From positions 1,029,758 to 1,093,757 of the forward strand of contig SCFE01000052.1 of NCBI GenBank assembly GCA_004352715.1: a DNA stretch of 64,000 bases, written 5' to 3'. Positions within the stretch are counted from its first letter, which is position 1, and each line of letters opens with the position of its first letter. The stretch comes from Hofstenia miamia. Its lineage: Eukaryota; Xenacoelomorpha; Acoela. The notes below the pieces were generated by a model. It saw only the letters and a list, made by a program, of their open reading frames with translations, did no database searches and was not told the DNA's origin. Below are positions 11,968 to 22,880 of this stretch, piece by piece. The position numbers and the translations under genes were made by a program.

Positions 11968-12385
11968 TGAAATCGTCAAATGAAATCAACATGAGGAACA
12001 GATGTAAACGCGACCATGCGCTATTGAACTCGTCAAGTTGAACCAGTGTAAACGGGGCTTAATACTAGTTGTCTTTGATGCAAATTAAGTTGTGCAGAAT
12101 GTTACACATTCTAGGTCTAAAGAAAGATATTGCGGAAGAGGATCGATAATGATTGAAGCGCATCAATTTGTGGCAGAAAGTATATATATATATATATTCA
12201 ATAACGAAATGAAAATGATTTAAACTTCAAATAAACCAATCCGGGTTTTGAGCAAATTTTGAAAACTAAATGCATTAAATTTGTCAATTTTTTGATGAAA
12301 TAATTGAAAGTAACGCACCAATAATGAATTTAGCACAATTTACGTAAATGAAAAAAGTAAACATTAATACCAAAATAAATATATT

Positions 12386-12784
12386 CTAAAATACATCAGT
12401 TAAATTCAAAAGTGAATTAACTTCATCTTCACAAATTGGTTGTAAAATTTCGCTGCCATTAGACACAGGATGAACATCGTAAATAACATCATAAATTGTT
12501 TCATTGTTTTGAATATAGCTTAATTTGAACGGAAGACAACTTTCTTGGTCCACCATCAGAATACGTTCAACATTGTTATGATAGTATGTGTATTCTTCAA
12601 ACGTAGTACCGTTGTTTTCAATAACTTTAGTTAGTTTCATGTTGGTAATATCATATATCATCTTTAGTCGAGAGTTCTCGCTAAACTTGCATACACAAGA
12701 CGTCAAGCTTAAGAGATTACAAACAAATAACTTGTCATCAATGAAAAATGTGTAATTTTTGTCAACCGTTGTTTGAACGGCTTT
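12386..12784 (-). CDS. Second copy of the type II membrane protein, 5' part lost at a join
   Basis: The C-terminal 133 codons of the same protein, nearly identical to the copy at 10861-11502. One visible amino-acid change is YDVIYD for YDFIYD. The frame is open up to the single N at 12785, where the sequence switches to (TA)n, so the transmembrane segment is missing. It is probably the other haplotype of the same gene or a very recent duplicate, not an independently truncated gene. Confidence 0.6.
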   Translation of the reverse strand, partial: KAVQTTVDKNYTFFIDDKLFVCNLLSLTSCVCKFSENSRLKMIYDITNMKLTKVIENNGTTFEEYTYYHNNVERILMVDQESCLPFKLSYIQNNETIYDVIYDVHPVSNGSEILQPICEDEVNSLLNLTDVF

Positions 12785-12785
12785 N

Positions 12786-13530
12786 ATATATATATATATA
12801 TGAACTAATCGCTCTTTAAACTAAGACTGTCTTATATTGTTTCTAGATAGACATAAATAAATGCACGATTATGTATTTTTGTTGAACTTTATGCATTTAT
12901 AGGTCTATATTACATAACTACATTGAATTGAAAGTAAATTAGATGAAAAGAATTAAGAAACTATAAATACAATTCTACATTTTATGTTTCAATAAAATAA
13001 GTTCCTTCAATTACTTGGAACGAGTCAAGGATCGTTTGTTCTCATGAATTTATTTGTAAATTTGAAAACTTCTTGCATGTACGTGTATATATCAAGATAG
13101 ATAGTTCCTCGTATTTTCATGTACATTTGAAAAATGTCCCTGAGATGTCCCTATGGGCAGATGGTAGGAACTAATGGATTTTGTAAATTCTTGGCACCTG
13201 GCTGTTATTAAATGTTAGGAACTACAAATGTCATATTTTTAACAATAATAAAGTTTGTCAAACCATTCAATAATAGTTTACTGGCAATAAGAGCAGGGTC
13301 TGCATTAGGAGATTGAATATTTGTGAAATTATAGACTGGTACAGATAAATATTTAAGTTTTAACAATTTACTGCCTTTATTCAATCACGATTTTTTTTCA
13401 AAAATTTAAAGCAAAATTTTCAAACTTATCAGCATAGCGCAAAAAACCAAAAATTAGCTGAACAATAATTAATTGTTGCAAATATTTATAAAATTTTATT
13501 GTGGAAAGCAACTACTATAAAGTAACTTAC
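12786..13530. other. Intergenic stretch
   Basis: Begins with (TA)n after the N join. No supported gene or structured repeat. Confidence 0.45.
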
Positions 13531-13822
13531 CCACACAACTATTGTAAGGATCTCGTTTGAAACTTGGTGCAGTGCATAGACAGAAGTGAGATCCAGGTTG
13601 CTCTATGCAAATTCCAGCAGTACTGTTTCCGCATATATTTGGGGTTTCACACTCTTTGATATCTAAGAAATATTGAAATAGCATTATTCACAAAATTCAA
13701 ACCTTCGCAGTTAACTTCATCAACAAGTGTGTAACCATCTCTACAGGTACAATTGCATCCAACTTCTGTTTCTGTGCAGAAATGCTCACAAGAACTTGTG
13801 TTGCAATTACACTGATTAGTGT
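13531..13822 (-). CDS. Two EGF-like exons of a secreted or membrane protein
   Basis: On the minus strand exon a (13822-13703, 120 bp) encodes DTNQCNCNTSSCEHFC and continues with CNCTCRDGYTLVDEVNCE. Exon b (13662-13531, 132 bp) encodes DIKECETPNICGNSTAG and SHFCLC, a Ca-binding-type EGF start (DxxEC). The exons are separated by a 40-nt intron with GT at 13702 and AG at 13663. Both are phase 1-1 modules, the usual arrangement for shuffled extracellular domains, and exon b ends in a good donor (GTAAGT). The rest of the gene was not found: neither a signal peptide nor further modules are visible within several kb. It may be a fragment of a mosaic extracellular-matrix or receptor gene. Confidence 0.75.
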
Positions 13823-16430
13823 CTAAATATAAAATTCAGACAAAACGCTGTCTAGTATTAGCTATATTATATTACTCAAATTGCAAGTGCTGCTGATTGA
13901 AGTAAGACTATATCAATAACTATCTAGGTATGGTCTATCATCTCACTATATAGAATATACATTTATATTTATATATATATATATATATATAGCACTGATG
14001 CTTACATTACACTTTTCATTAGTGCAAAGAAGCATTTCAAAAGTTGTTCATAGACCAATTATCTAGCAAATAACCAACAATATATTATTGAAATTTTAAT
14101 AGAAATTAATCGATCTACGAGACAGAATGATTTTATAACATAAATAATTTTAAGGTTTAAAAATTGGGCTAAATCTATTATAGCACATATTCTAGAAAAC
14201 TACATAGGATACATATCATACAAAACAAAAATGTTTATGTTCATGCACTCAAATTGTTATTTTAGAAATTAAAAATACACGCAGAACTTGGGTAATTACA
14301 GTATTTATATAATTAATACTAGTTTAATCTACTGTTGTTTTCTAGTATAAAATAATCGATGTTGGATGGCTGTAGCTGCTTCAATCAAATTTAATAAAGT
14401 TTATAATATTTCATTGATTTTTATTTAAAACAAGTTCACATTTAAAAATATTTTTATTGCTTTCATTGGTTTAAAAATAATATGACGTATCGTAAAATGA
14501 GGTGAATTTGAACGGTTTTCTTAAACTTTTGTAATTTATGATTTTATGAGCATTCAAGTTATTCAAAAGATTGTTGCAAATCTCTTGCAAGAGTCTCCTC
14601 AGCATCATATAATATGTGATGCATCCATAGATATCATAATTCAGGCCTTTTTAAATAATACATGTTGGCAGATGTCACCCTCCAATAAAGTGACTTTGGC
14701 CAAATATAATATTTATTAGTTTTTGCTATATTTAAGGTCTACAACTTCCGTAAATCCCCTTTGTGGAATTAACCTTGCCTCTAAAATGAATACATGGACA
14801 ATACTTAACGAGGGATGGAGAATCCTTATGAGTTAGGCTATACATTATTCTACATTTGGTTGCACTTTCTTCAAAATATAGACCTAAATTTCTTAATGTA
14901 TTCACTCATTGATAGTATTGAATCAAAAAGTAGGCAGTTGTAAAGCAAAACATATATTGAAAATGAAAATCTCAAATTACAATTTCTCAGAAGCTTTATA
15001 AAAGCAAAAATGCAATGTTTTTCAACAATTAAATAAAACTGAAATTCAGAGGCAACTATGGTCCAAAGTATCCTAAGATGTGTATCATCCGTGAGGAAGG
15101 ATGTCAAGTTCATTCAGCTTCTGGCACACGTCACATAACAGTGTCACAATCTGCAGGATCTGGACATAAAAAAACCTTCTGAGTATTGAGAAATCCTCTT
15201 CAGAAAGTTAACCTGAAATAAGCATCATTATATATTAGACTTGTAGTGGGTTATTAACAGAACTAGGTGTATTTCGGTCTTATCTCAAACATATTTTCAC
15301 ACTTTATATCGTATATTTGCCCCCATAACTTTTGTGTCCTCCCAAATTTGATTGACTTATTGGATTTACCAAATTTATAGCATTTATAGCTGCATTGAAC
15401 GACTGAACGGTGTGCAACTTGTAATTGTTTTATGTGCGACAACAAACCATTCATTTTTACCACTACTTTCTAACCTAGTTTTGTGTGAAAACGCATATTT
15501 TTGCTTGTTATGGTGTATTCGGGTTAAATTTAGGAAAATGGGACGGGTAGGGATTGACCGGGTCTAAATATTATTCGGGGTAGGTTGGGTAGGTATCCAA
15601 AAATTTTGACCCGTTTCCAGGCCTGTCTCTAACAATCATATATTCACATAAGAAGAGCTTAGGAGGATTTTGTCATTATCCTGCTCAATGCTTGGTAGTA
15701 ATGGGCGACCAGTGCTTTCTTAGTTGCGAGAATAAAATTGATTATGCTGATATTAAATCAATTTAGATTTTTCAGAAACATTTAGAGCACAATTCACTTT
15801 ATTATATGTTAATTATATGTTTGTTTTCCTGAAAAGTAATGTTTGAAATATACATCATTTCGAAATTAAAACCTTATCCGTACCTGATAGTATTAAGCTA
15901 GCCGAGTATACGCTCATCACTGAAATGGTAGCTATAATCTTTTATAAGCAAATGGTTCATGTGCCACATTTTCAATGCTTAGGAAAGACTTGTAGTGTTT
16001 ATACAAGTTTTGATTGCATGGAACCCTGAAATGTTTGCAAAATTTAAGCTTTGGAAAGATTGTATATCAATCAAGATAGCTTGCCAATCTAAGAAGGAAA
16101 TCATGAGTATAAATGGATGTTGAAAAATTGAAGAGGATGAATAGGAGTTTCAATGCATATTAGGGTGTTATACAGCGAATTAGTTAAATAGTATGCTTTG
16201 ATGTTAAGCCCTTGTCGAGAATTATTGAATGATATAAATATACCAAACATGTTGCATATCTGAAGAAAATTACTAAATTGATTCAATAGAAAATTAGGTG
16301 TTCGAGTGCTTTTCATTTCCTAAGGCCAGCTTAACTGAATTAACACAGTTTTCAATCACAATGAAAACAGTCAACTGATAGAAAGAATGAATGTTGAAAC
16401 ACCACTGGTATATTGTAATGGAAATGCAGT
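13823..16430. other. Intergenic stretch
   Basis: AT-rich with (TA)n at about 13968-13990. A short GC-richer patch at 15060-15170 opens on the minus strand as LQIVTLLCDVCQKLNELD before a stop, without a recognisable family. A GGGT-rich patch at 15538-15620 resembles the composition of some hAT ends. No gene is supported. Confidence 0.4.
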
Positions 16431-16433
16431 AGA

Positions 16434-16735
16434 AGCTTGTAGCATTACAATATCAAACGTATTTACCATTTCTTTTAACAACCAAGAAAAGATTTGAAAT
16501 GATAGCATACCTAAAAATTCTTACGAAGCCTTTACAAACGATAGATGTAAAAATTACACATACTGGATTGATAGCAGATTGTTTGCTTGTAATCTCTCAA
16601 ATTTGACGTTCGTATCAGCACGTTAAGTGAAAACTAATTTTATTGAAAACAAGTTTGAAGAATACGATAGTTATTTTTAGCGCATTTTGATGATAGTCCA
16701 AGAAAATTGTCTTCCTTTCTAGTTAAGCTATATAA
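16434..16735 (+). pseudogene. Decayed copy of the type II membrane protein
   Basis: Fragments align in order with the intact gene at 20909-21508. A stretch reading KNYTYWIDSRLFACNLSNLT matches ENYTYWIDDKIIVCNVLNLT. It is followed by a LSEN match, a FIENKFEEYD-like segment and finally CLPF(K)LSY. Frameshifts, deletions and stops break it. It lies on the plus strand about 4.5 kb before the intact copy, so the family has existed here for some time. Confidence 0.7.
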
Positions 16736-17384
16736 GCTTTTGATAAAATTTAATTTTTTTAATAGATGTGTTTTTTTGCTTCGTATTATTTGCTGTTAGC
16801 TTTTGCAATTACTTCAGCCTAATTTTCTATTTTTCAGTCTGCATATGGCCATTCTGTGTCTATCGCTGCCTATGGTAGTACGTTTAGTTAAGAGATATGC
16901 TGATTAAATAATATTTAATATATAGTGAACTACATCTAACTTTTGAAAACAAATACGAAAGTAGCTTCTACTTAATCTTGATTGAGACAAAGTAATCAAA
17001 TTTTTAAGAAAATTGCTTCAAAATTTCACACTATGTTTGAAAACCTCCTTTACTATTATGCTTATTCTAAGTTATTGGGAAGAAATATTTTTAAATCTAA
17101 TTAAAACGAAAATATTAAATTTATATTTTTTATAGTTGGTAAAAAATATATGCAAAACACTTAGTGCAATACTTGCCAAATCATAATTTTGACAGTTATG
17201 GTAATGGAACGTCAAGTGCTAAGAACTTTTAGGTGAGAAAATGACGTTTATTGAAGCTGATTAATATGAGTTGGGCACAAACATAAGAGCTTTATGCATA
17301 CATTCGAAAGTAGTTATGTATGCTAGTTGTGTAATACTATATTATAATTAACATATGATAGTGTTAATATGCTTTGTTGCAAGT
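16736..17384. other. Intergenic stretch
   Basis: No gene or clear repeat seen. Confidence 0.4.
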
Positions 17385-17985
17385 AAATTATTAAAAATAA
17401 TAAGAGTCAAAGCAAATGTATTGCTGTAAATAACAGTAAAAAGCTACAAACTACAACTACATGTATTTACAAAATAATAATAAAATATATATAAAATATA
17501 AATGTGTGTGTGTGTGTGTGGGCCTGCTTGTGGCTTTCTAGTGCTATGCAAAATTTTTGAGTGAGTGTAGTGTATGATGGTAGTTAAGAATGCATTGTCT
17601 ATTAAAGTATATAAAAAATAATAGTAATAATAATAATAATAATAAAAATAATAACAATAAGAGTCAAACCAAATTTATTGGCCAATATATCTAAAAAAAA
17701 TCTACAATCTAACACATGATAAAAAATAAACAAAAACATAAGAAGTATAAACAAATAATTAATTACAAATTAAAATGTACAATATTTAATAATATAATCA
17801 ATGTTTGTGTGAATGTTTGTGTAGGTGCTCAATATTGGATATATGCTTTGAATGCATGAAGTGTATTACCGTCCCCTAATGCATATTATTTTATTAGAAT
17901 AAGAGCAATAATAATAATAGTAATAATAATAATAATAATAGACTTTATTTATAATAAAAAAACAAATTAAAAAGAACATAAATAT
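17385..17985 (-). mobile_element. Cluster of reversed LINE/SINE 3' tails with (AAT)n
   Basis: Three related segments start near 17390, 17630 and 17905. Two read AATAAGAGTCAAA(G/C)CAAAT and one reads AATAGACTTTATTTATA. In reverse complement each is an AATAAAGTC-like polyadenylation signal followed by (TTA)n, the microsatellite tail of several CR1/L2-type LINEs and their SINEs. A (GT)n tract lies at about 17504-17521 between the first two. No coding part remains. Confidence 0.4.
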
Positions 17986-17994
17986 TAAAAAAAT

Positions 17995-17999
<5 letters not shown>

Positions 18000-18034
<35 letters not shown>
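18000..18034. repeat. (TA)n microsatellite
   Basis: About 17 TA units. Other long (TA)n tracts occur at 10366-10394, 18424-18467, 24788-24822, 26083-26105, 40624-40648, 44178-44205, 53250-53291, 54294-54324 and 55437-55465. Several of them border gaps or N joins, so they are the main cause of assembly breaks. Confidence 0.85.
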
Positions 18035-18040
<6 letters not shown>

Positions 18041-18421
18041 CACAATTCCATTCTTTAATAAAATGACACCACTGATTTTGCATAACAGGTATATATTAAA
18101 CGATGTGAGCAGGGATTGTCAAATTTATAAATGGAACTAAATCGATTCCAACACAGTTTCTTTAATTGGTTTTTAACAGCACGGGGTTTGTAAATAGACA
18201 TATATCGCTGTGAAGATGATATACGTTTAATAGCTTATTAAAATCAATTCAAACTTTTGCTTTGCTGTCATAAAAAAGTTGCAACATCAGCTTTGCTGCA
18301 ACTGAAGTTCAAAGGAATTTTGTGTCAAAAGCTGAGTTTGGGTAACTTTTCATCACACAAATTTGTATATTGGGATTGAAGGTATTTAAAGCTAAAAGCA
18401 AAAAGTTAAATTATTTATAGG

Positions 18422-18467
<46 letters not shown>

Positions 18468-18559
18468 NNNNNNNNNNNNNNNNNNNNNNNNNNNNNNNNN
18501 NNNNNNNNNNNNNNNNNNNNNNNNNNNNNNNNNNNNNNNNNNNNNNNNNNNNNNNNNNN
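18468..18559. other. Assembly gap inside (TA)n
   Basis: 92 N with TA repeats on both sides, immediately outside the left end of the DUF7869 transposon. Confidence 0.95.
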
Positions 18560-18568
18560 TATATATAT

Positions 18569-20464
18569 GAAGTCCACAGGAATAAACAGAACTTAACAAG
18601 GCTTTGGAGAAATTAATGAGCAAGCAAAACTTGATTCGCATAAGCCTGGCTCTGATTGCAACAATACGAGACTGAAATGCTTCACTTCAGAATCATCCAC
18701 GATTCTGAACTTGAATAAATTGAAAACAAAGAATGCGCAAGACGCCTACTTATATTCAATGATTCGAGCTAATGAAAATCAGCAGAGAAGTTTCAGACAG
18801 AGCGAGGATAATGCACAACCTAGATCTAATGCATTCACGTATCATGTGAAAGTGATCAGAGATGAGAAGGCTGAAGATGTTCAAATATGTAGACAAGCAT
18901 TCATGTCATTTTTGGCATTTTCAAAGAAAAAGTGGCCACAATCCAAACATCTATGGCAGGTTATTCAAATTATGAATATTGTTTTATTCTTATGACATTT
19001 TGTTTATACTTTATAAAATCATCCACCTCAAGTCTATGTATTTCAAATTGAGCAAGGTTTGCAATCTTTTTTTCATTCAGATTACTTGAATTGTTATATA
19101 ATGTTTTTTAACACTACTTTTTATGATCTTAATTCACAATGTGCAACCTGAATCAAAACACATTTTTATTCTGTGAATAATGAGTAATAACTGCAAAAAT
19201 TTTCAAATTAAAAAAACATGAGCAAAGTTTGGCAATCAATTTTGCATTTAGATTGCTCGAATTATTGTATAATGTTCTTTTTAACAGAACTGGAGTTACA
19301 TCAACGGGAAGCAGCCACTTTTTATCAACGAAAGAAGGTGGTAAGATAAAAAGCGAAAACAGACTCTAAACATGAAGGTGTTGTATTTGATTTTCAGAGA
19401 AATCTGCAATGCCCGAATATTGCAACAAATGAGGTATATTACAAAAAACAGCTCACTTTTATTTCATTCAATATAACTCTTCTTTCAAATAATGAGACTT
19501 ATCTTTACTGCTATGACGATTTCATATCGTTTTTGGACCATTTTATTAACAATAAACTACCACCAAGTGTCAAATATCTCAAATTATTCAGCGACTCATG
19601 TGCAGGCCAGAATAAAAACTACTCAATGATCCGGTATGTGCATTATTTGGTCCAAATGAGAAGCATAAGATGGTCGTTCCCGAAGAAAGAGAACTCTTAT
19701 ATGGAGTGTGATAGATGTCTTGGCATCGCTAACACAAAAAGCCGTGAAGAGTTACCAGAAGATTTGTGCTGTTGGCTGGAGAACTCGAGAAAAAACCCTT
19801 CGTCATTTCAAGTTATAAGAGTCGAACAGGACATGCTGAAAGTCTACACATCGGCTCTCGCAAAATTTTGCAAAACAATGTGTCCGGTTCCTAAGAGGAC
19901 AATCAAAGAACTATTTTATGACAAAAGGCATCCAAAGTTGGTTCAAATAAGAAAAATTGGAATGGCCCATTCAGCTCCTTTTCCAATTGTGGAAAAAAAA
20001 AATTAGTCTCTATAAATCCTAATAAGAATTATACTGGGAGAATTCCTATAAGTAAAGAAAACTTCAGAGATCTGCAAAGCCTTGTTAAGTTCTGTAAACT
20101 GGAGAACAAGACATTCTTTCACAATCTGCCTCGGGTCGACGAAGATATTGTGATGAGTAGTGATAAAGAGTGATTTTTATGTATTTGATGTATTTTTTGT
20201 CTAAATTTTTTCATAAGTATCCGCATATGACAATTCAATGGTTTCGTTTGGTAAACAAGGTTTTTTTCTCATTTTGTTCCCAAGATATAAGGGCAATCAA
20301 CTCGAAACTATAAAATTTAATATCCCCTAACCTATATCCATTCGAAAAATGCACTAGAATGGATTAATTCCAATATTGCTTTGTGACTGAGGTTTCAAAT
20401 TTTATTATCTCGATATCTCAAAACGGGTTTTTATGACTTAGCCCGTTTTATTCCTGTGGTCTTC
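18569..20464 (+). mobile_element. TIR-bounded DNA transposon carrying a DUF7869-type gene
   Basis: The left end, GAAGTCCACAGGAATAAA, is matched by the reverse complement of the right end, GAAGACCACAGGAATAAA (17 of 18 bases), after which the ends diverge. Both ends abut (TA)n tracts, so the element sits in a TA microsatellite and no target duplication can be read. The right end has an additional internal inverted repeat (AAACGGG...CCCGTTT, 20421-20450). Length is about 1.9 kb. The interior is almost filled by the gene at 18600-20173. No classical transposase is present, so the encoded protein is the best candidate for the mobilising enzyme; that is inference. Confidence 0.7.
18600..20173 (+). 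pseudogene. DUF7869-type transposon protein, broken
   Basis: Segment 1 (18600-18959) reads HKPGSDCNNTRLKCF and a region ending AFMSFLAFSKKKWPQ. Segment 2 (from about 19288) reads ELELHQREAATFYQRKK, then a TAA stop, then FDFQRNL and VYYKKQLTFISFNI. It continues into the hallmark LFSDSCAGQNKN and, later, SYMECDRCLGIAN. In this family the segment before SYMEC is normally RGHS; here it is KENS. Near 19992 a run of ten A shifts the frame. With the shift allowed the protein continues through NFRDLQSLVKFCK to a TGA at 20171-20173. The loop between FNI and FLDHFI also looks shortened. The protein has the order of acidic motifs expected of an RNase-H-like fold, but catalysis is unproven. One stop plus one frameshift make it inactive, unless the A-run is a sequencing error. 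Confidence 0.7.
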
Positions 20465-20489
20465 ATATATATATATATATATATAAGAT

Positions 20490-20908
20490 AGAAATTAGAA
20501 AAAATAACAATGCTACTGTCAGCGTTTCAACATTGATTTTGATTGGTTAATTGAAAGTATTTTCTGGAAAAGATCATGAGATGGGATCTTATGGATAGTT
20601 TTACAATATTTGAAAAATTCGCGGAGCTACGCCCCGCTATTTGATTACTCAGCTTGAAATGAGGAAATCCTGCGTACTGCTTTAGTTGTGACCACACAGC
20701 AACCCCATTGAGTAATCATGTAAGCCCTCCCCGAAATAACCTACCTGCTGCGCAATTGCATTAGACTTAGTTTATTAATGTCAAGAAACAGGCAATTTGA
20801 GGTAGAAAATTGTTTATTTCTATTTGAATGGTAAAACATCTATTTGGCAGGTTCAATAAATATGTTTGTTAAGCCATTTGAAAATTCAGTTAACGCCAGT
20901 CAACACTC
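20490..20908. other. Spacer before the membrane-protein gene
   Basis: Presumed promoter region of the plus-strand membrane-protein gene. No clear TATA box or repeat could be assigned. Confidence 0.3.
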
Positions 20909-21508
20909 ATGAAGAAACTTGAATATATTTTCGATATAATATATTTAGTTATGGTGCTGATTGCAGTTGTTGTTTGTGCCATCTTTATGAGTTATAGAAT
21001 ATTCATTTATATTGAAAGTGAACCTTGTTACATTACTGCAAAATCTGTTGAAGGAATGGCAGTTACAAGTGATTCAGAGAAAATACAATTTATGTACAAT
21101 GGGAAAATGAAAGCTCTACAAACGACAGTTGGCGAAAATTACACATACTGGATTGATGACAAAATAATTGTTTGTAATGTCTTAAATTTAACGTTGTGTA
21201 CTTGCACGTTAAGCGAAAACTCCCGACTAAAGATGATATATGATATCACCAACATGAAACTAACTAAAGTTATTGAAAACAACGGCACTACGTTTGAAGA
21301 ATACACATCCTATCATAACAATGTTGAACGTATTCTGATGGTGGACCAACAAAGTTGTCTTCCGTTCAAATTAAGCTATATTCAAAATAAGGAAACAACT
21401 TATGACGTTACATACCATCTCCATCCTGCGTCTAATGGCAGCGAAGTTTTTCAACCGAGTTGTATGTTTGAAGTTAATTCTATGTTAAATGTAACTGAAA
21501 TATTTTAG
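20909..21508 (+). CDS. Single-exon type II membrane protein, ependymin-like fold suspected (intact copy)
   Basis: 199 codons, starting MKKLEYIFDIIYLVM. Residues about 10-29 form one hydrophobic segment (signal anchor). The short basic N-terminus predicts that the C-terminal domain is outside the cell or in the secretory lumen. Ectodomain cysteines are at 40, 89, 97, 99, 150 and 185; sequons are at 77 (NYT), 93 (NLT), 125 (NGT), 176 (NGS) and 194 (NVT). The block RLKMIYDITNMKLTKVIENN is identical in the minus-strand copies, so that region is strongly conserved. I do not recognise the family with certainty. The order of cysteines, with SCLPF near the C-terminus and a final FxPxC-like motif, resembles ependymin-related secreted proteins. 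It follows directly after the DUF7869 transposon. Confidence 0.75.
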   Translation: MKKLEYIFDIIYLVMVLIAVVVCAIFMSYRIFIYIESEPCYITAKSVEGMAVTSDSEKIQFMYNGKMKALQTTVGENYTYWIDDKIIVCNVLNLTLCTCTLSENSRLKMIYDITNMKLTKVIENNGTTFEEYTSYHNNVERILMVDQQSCLPFKLSYIQNKETTYDVTYHLHPASNGSEVFQPSCMFEVNSMLNVTEIF

Positions 21509-22329
21509 AACATATATATTTTGGCATTAAATTTTGTCTTTTCTTTTACGAGAAGTGAATTAGTAATTGATAAATTGTTTTTAATTCATCTTATCAGAAA
21601 ATTTGCAAATTTTGTGAATTAGTTTTTCGGAATTAATTAAAAATCTGGTTTATTTACAAAATTGAGTAGGTTAAAATGGTTAAAATTCTCAACATCCAAT
21701 ATAAATTTCTTCAAAATACTACCTCATACATATAAATTTCGGTTAATGACAATTTTGTAGTTCACTAGATAAGCCATTCCCAATGAGATACTGTGTTTAT
21801 TTACATTTGCAGCTTTCATTAAAATCAAAATATATATGTCTATGAACGATTAACAATGTCTGAATATTATTCTAACCCGACAAATTATTGCCTATAATGC
21901 CTCAAATTGCGAAACTTTAAATTTATTGCATATAACCTCAACCTGGATATTAGTTTGTTTTGGCAATATTGGTACCCGAATTATTTCTGAGAACTAGTCT
22001 TCAGCTAACATACTGATGCTCAACATAGCTCTATGTAGGCTTAACTTTTGCTACTATAACAAACGATAAGTGAGCATGATAAAACGTTTAATTCAATGTA
22101 AACCGCTTGCTTGCAAGCTTTGTGAATAGTAGTTGAAAAAAATCTTTTTAAAAAGTTCAGGCAAATTTTATTTATGTGAAATTTATATTTTGATTGTGAA
22201 AAATTTATTTTTGAGTTATGTATGTAAGGAAATTCATATATACTATGCTACAGAGTCGAAAAATGGTTTATATCTTTGCAATATGTATGACAAAATGTAT
22301 GTAGAGCGGCTGTTACAAAATAAATAAAA
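21509..22329. other. Intergenic stretch
   Basis: The first ~40 bases are homologous to the 3' flank of the minus-strand paralogues. After that, no gene is seen; the plus-strand ORF at 22133-22327 lacks coding features. Confidence 0.4.
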
Positions 22330-22339
22330 TGGTAACCGG

Positions 22340-22880
22340 TACTTTGAAAGTTTATCTAGAATATGCTCTGATGAAGAATGTGCTTTCAAATTCTTCTTGA
22401 ATTCTAACATTAATGCAGTTGTTCGGATACGTTTTGGTAGAGCATTCCGCCAAACTGAAAATAGCGATATTAACCTGATAAAATTGACAATTACAAATAG
22501 GCTGGTAAAGATTTGATACGGAAATTCGCAACATCAATGTGGTAGACCCCGGTTGATAGCGTAATAAATCGGAGATATTCATAGACGCCAATCAATTAAG
22601 GGTGACCTTGTTAATTTTGACTTGTTGCCTCCTTCCAGAAAAATAATCATTAAGCCAACCTCAATGCAAGTCAGCCAATTCCGAAAAATTTGCGAGACGA
22701 TCAAGCAGTATTTCATGATCAATTGTATCAAATGCTAAGGACAGATCTATCAAAATAAGTATGACGCATTCATGATTTGGAATGGAAATTTTGTATATAA
22801 CTCGAGATTTTGGTAAGTCAGGTTTAACAAGAATAATATTGTCCACCAGCCGACTGTGAACAACGCGTTCAATTTGTTAG
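22340..22880 (-). mobile_element. LINE reverse transcriptase fragment
   Basis: On the minus strand ILIDLSLAFDTIDHEILLDR (22846-22661) is the conserved RT block 3 motif of CR1/jockey LINEs (LDLSxAFDTVDH). It is followed by WLNDYFSGRRQQVKINKVT across a frame change. Further decayed RT sequence reaches about 22350. It is 5'- and 3'-truncated and frameshifted. It lies just upstream of SDR copy 1, in the opposite orientation. Confidence 0.8.

Larger units (their letters stand above)
9942..12061. mobile_element. DNA transposon-like element with TTAA flanks and long TIRs
   Basis: The left end reads AGTCCCGTTTACACTGGTTC. Its reverse complement closes the element near 12059 and, because of the local duplication, also near 10534. 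Outside both ends is TTAA, the target of piggyBac and Kolobok-type transposons. TIR similarity extends over about 90 bases with an interruption. The ends contain repeated GTTTACA-type motifs. No transposase was seen. The membrane-protein gene at 10861-11502 lies between the outer ends only if the duplicated contigs are truly collinear. Confidence 0.5.

Noticed and set aside
18392-18641. ORFs rich in YIYIYI around (TA)n (also 10226-10435, 17866-18051, 24720-24920, 40584-40847)
   Set aside because: Alternating Tyr-Ile is the translation of TA repeats, not protein.
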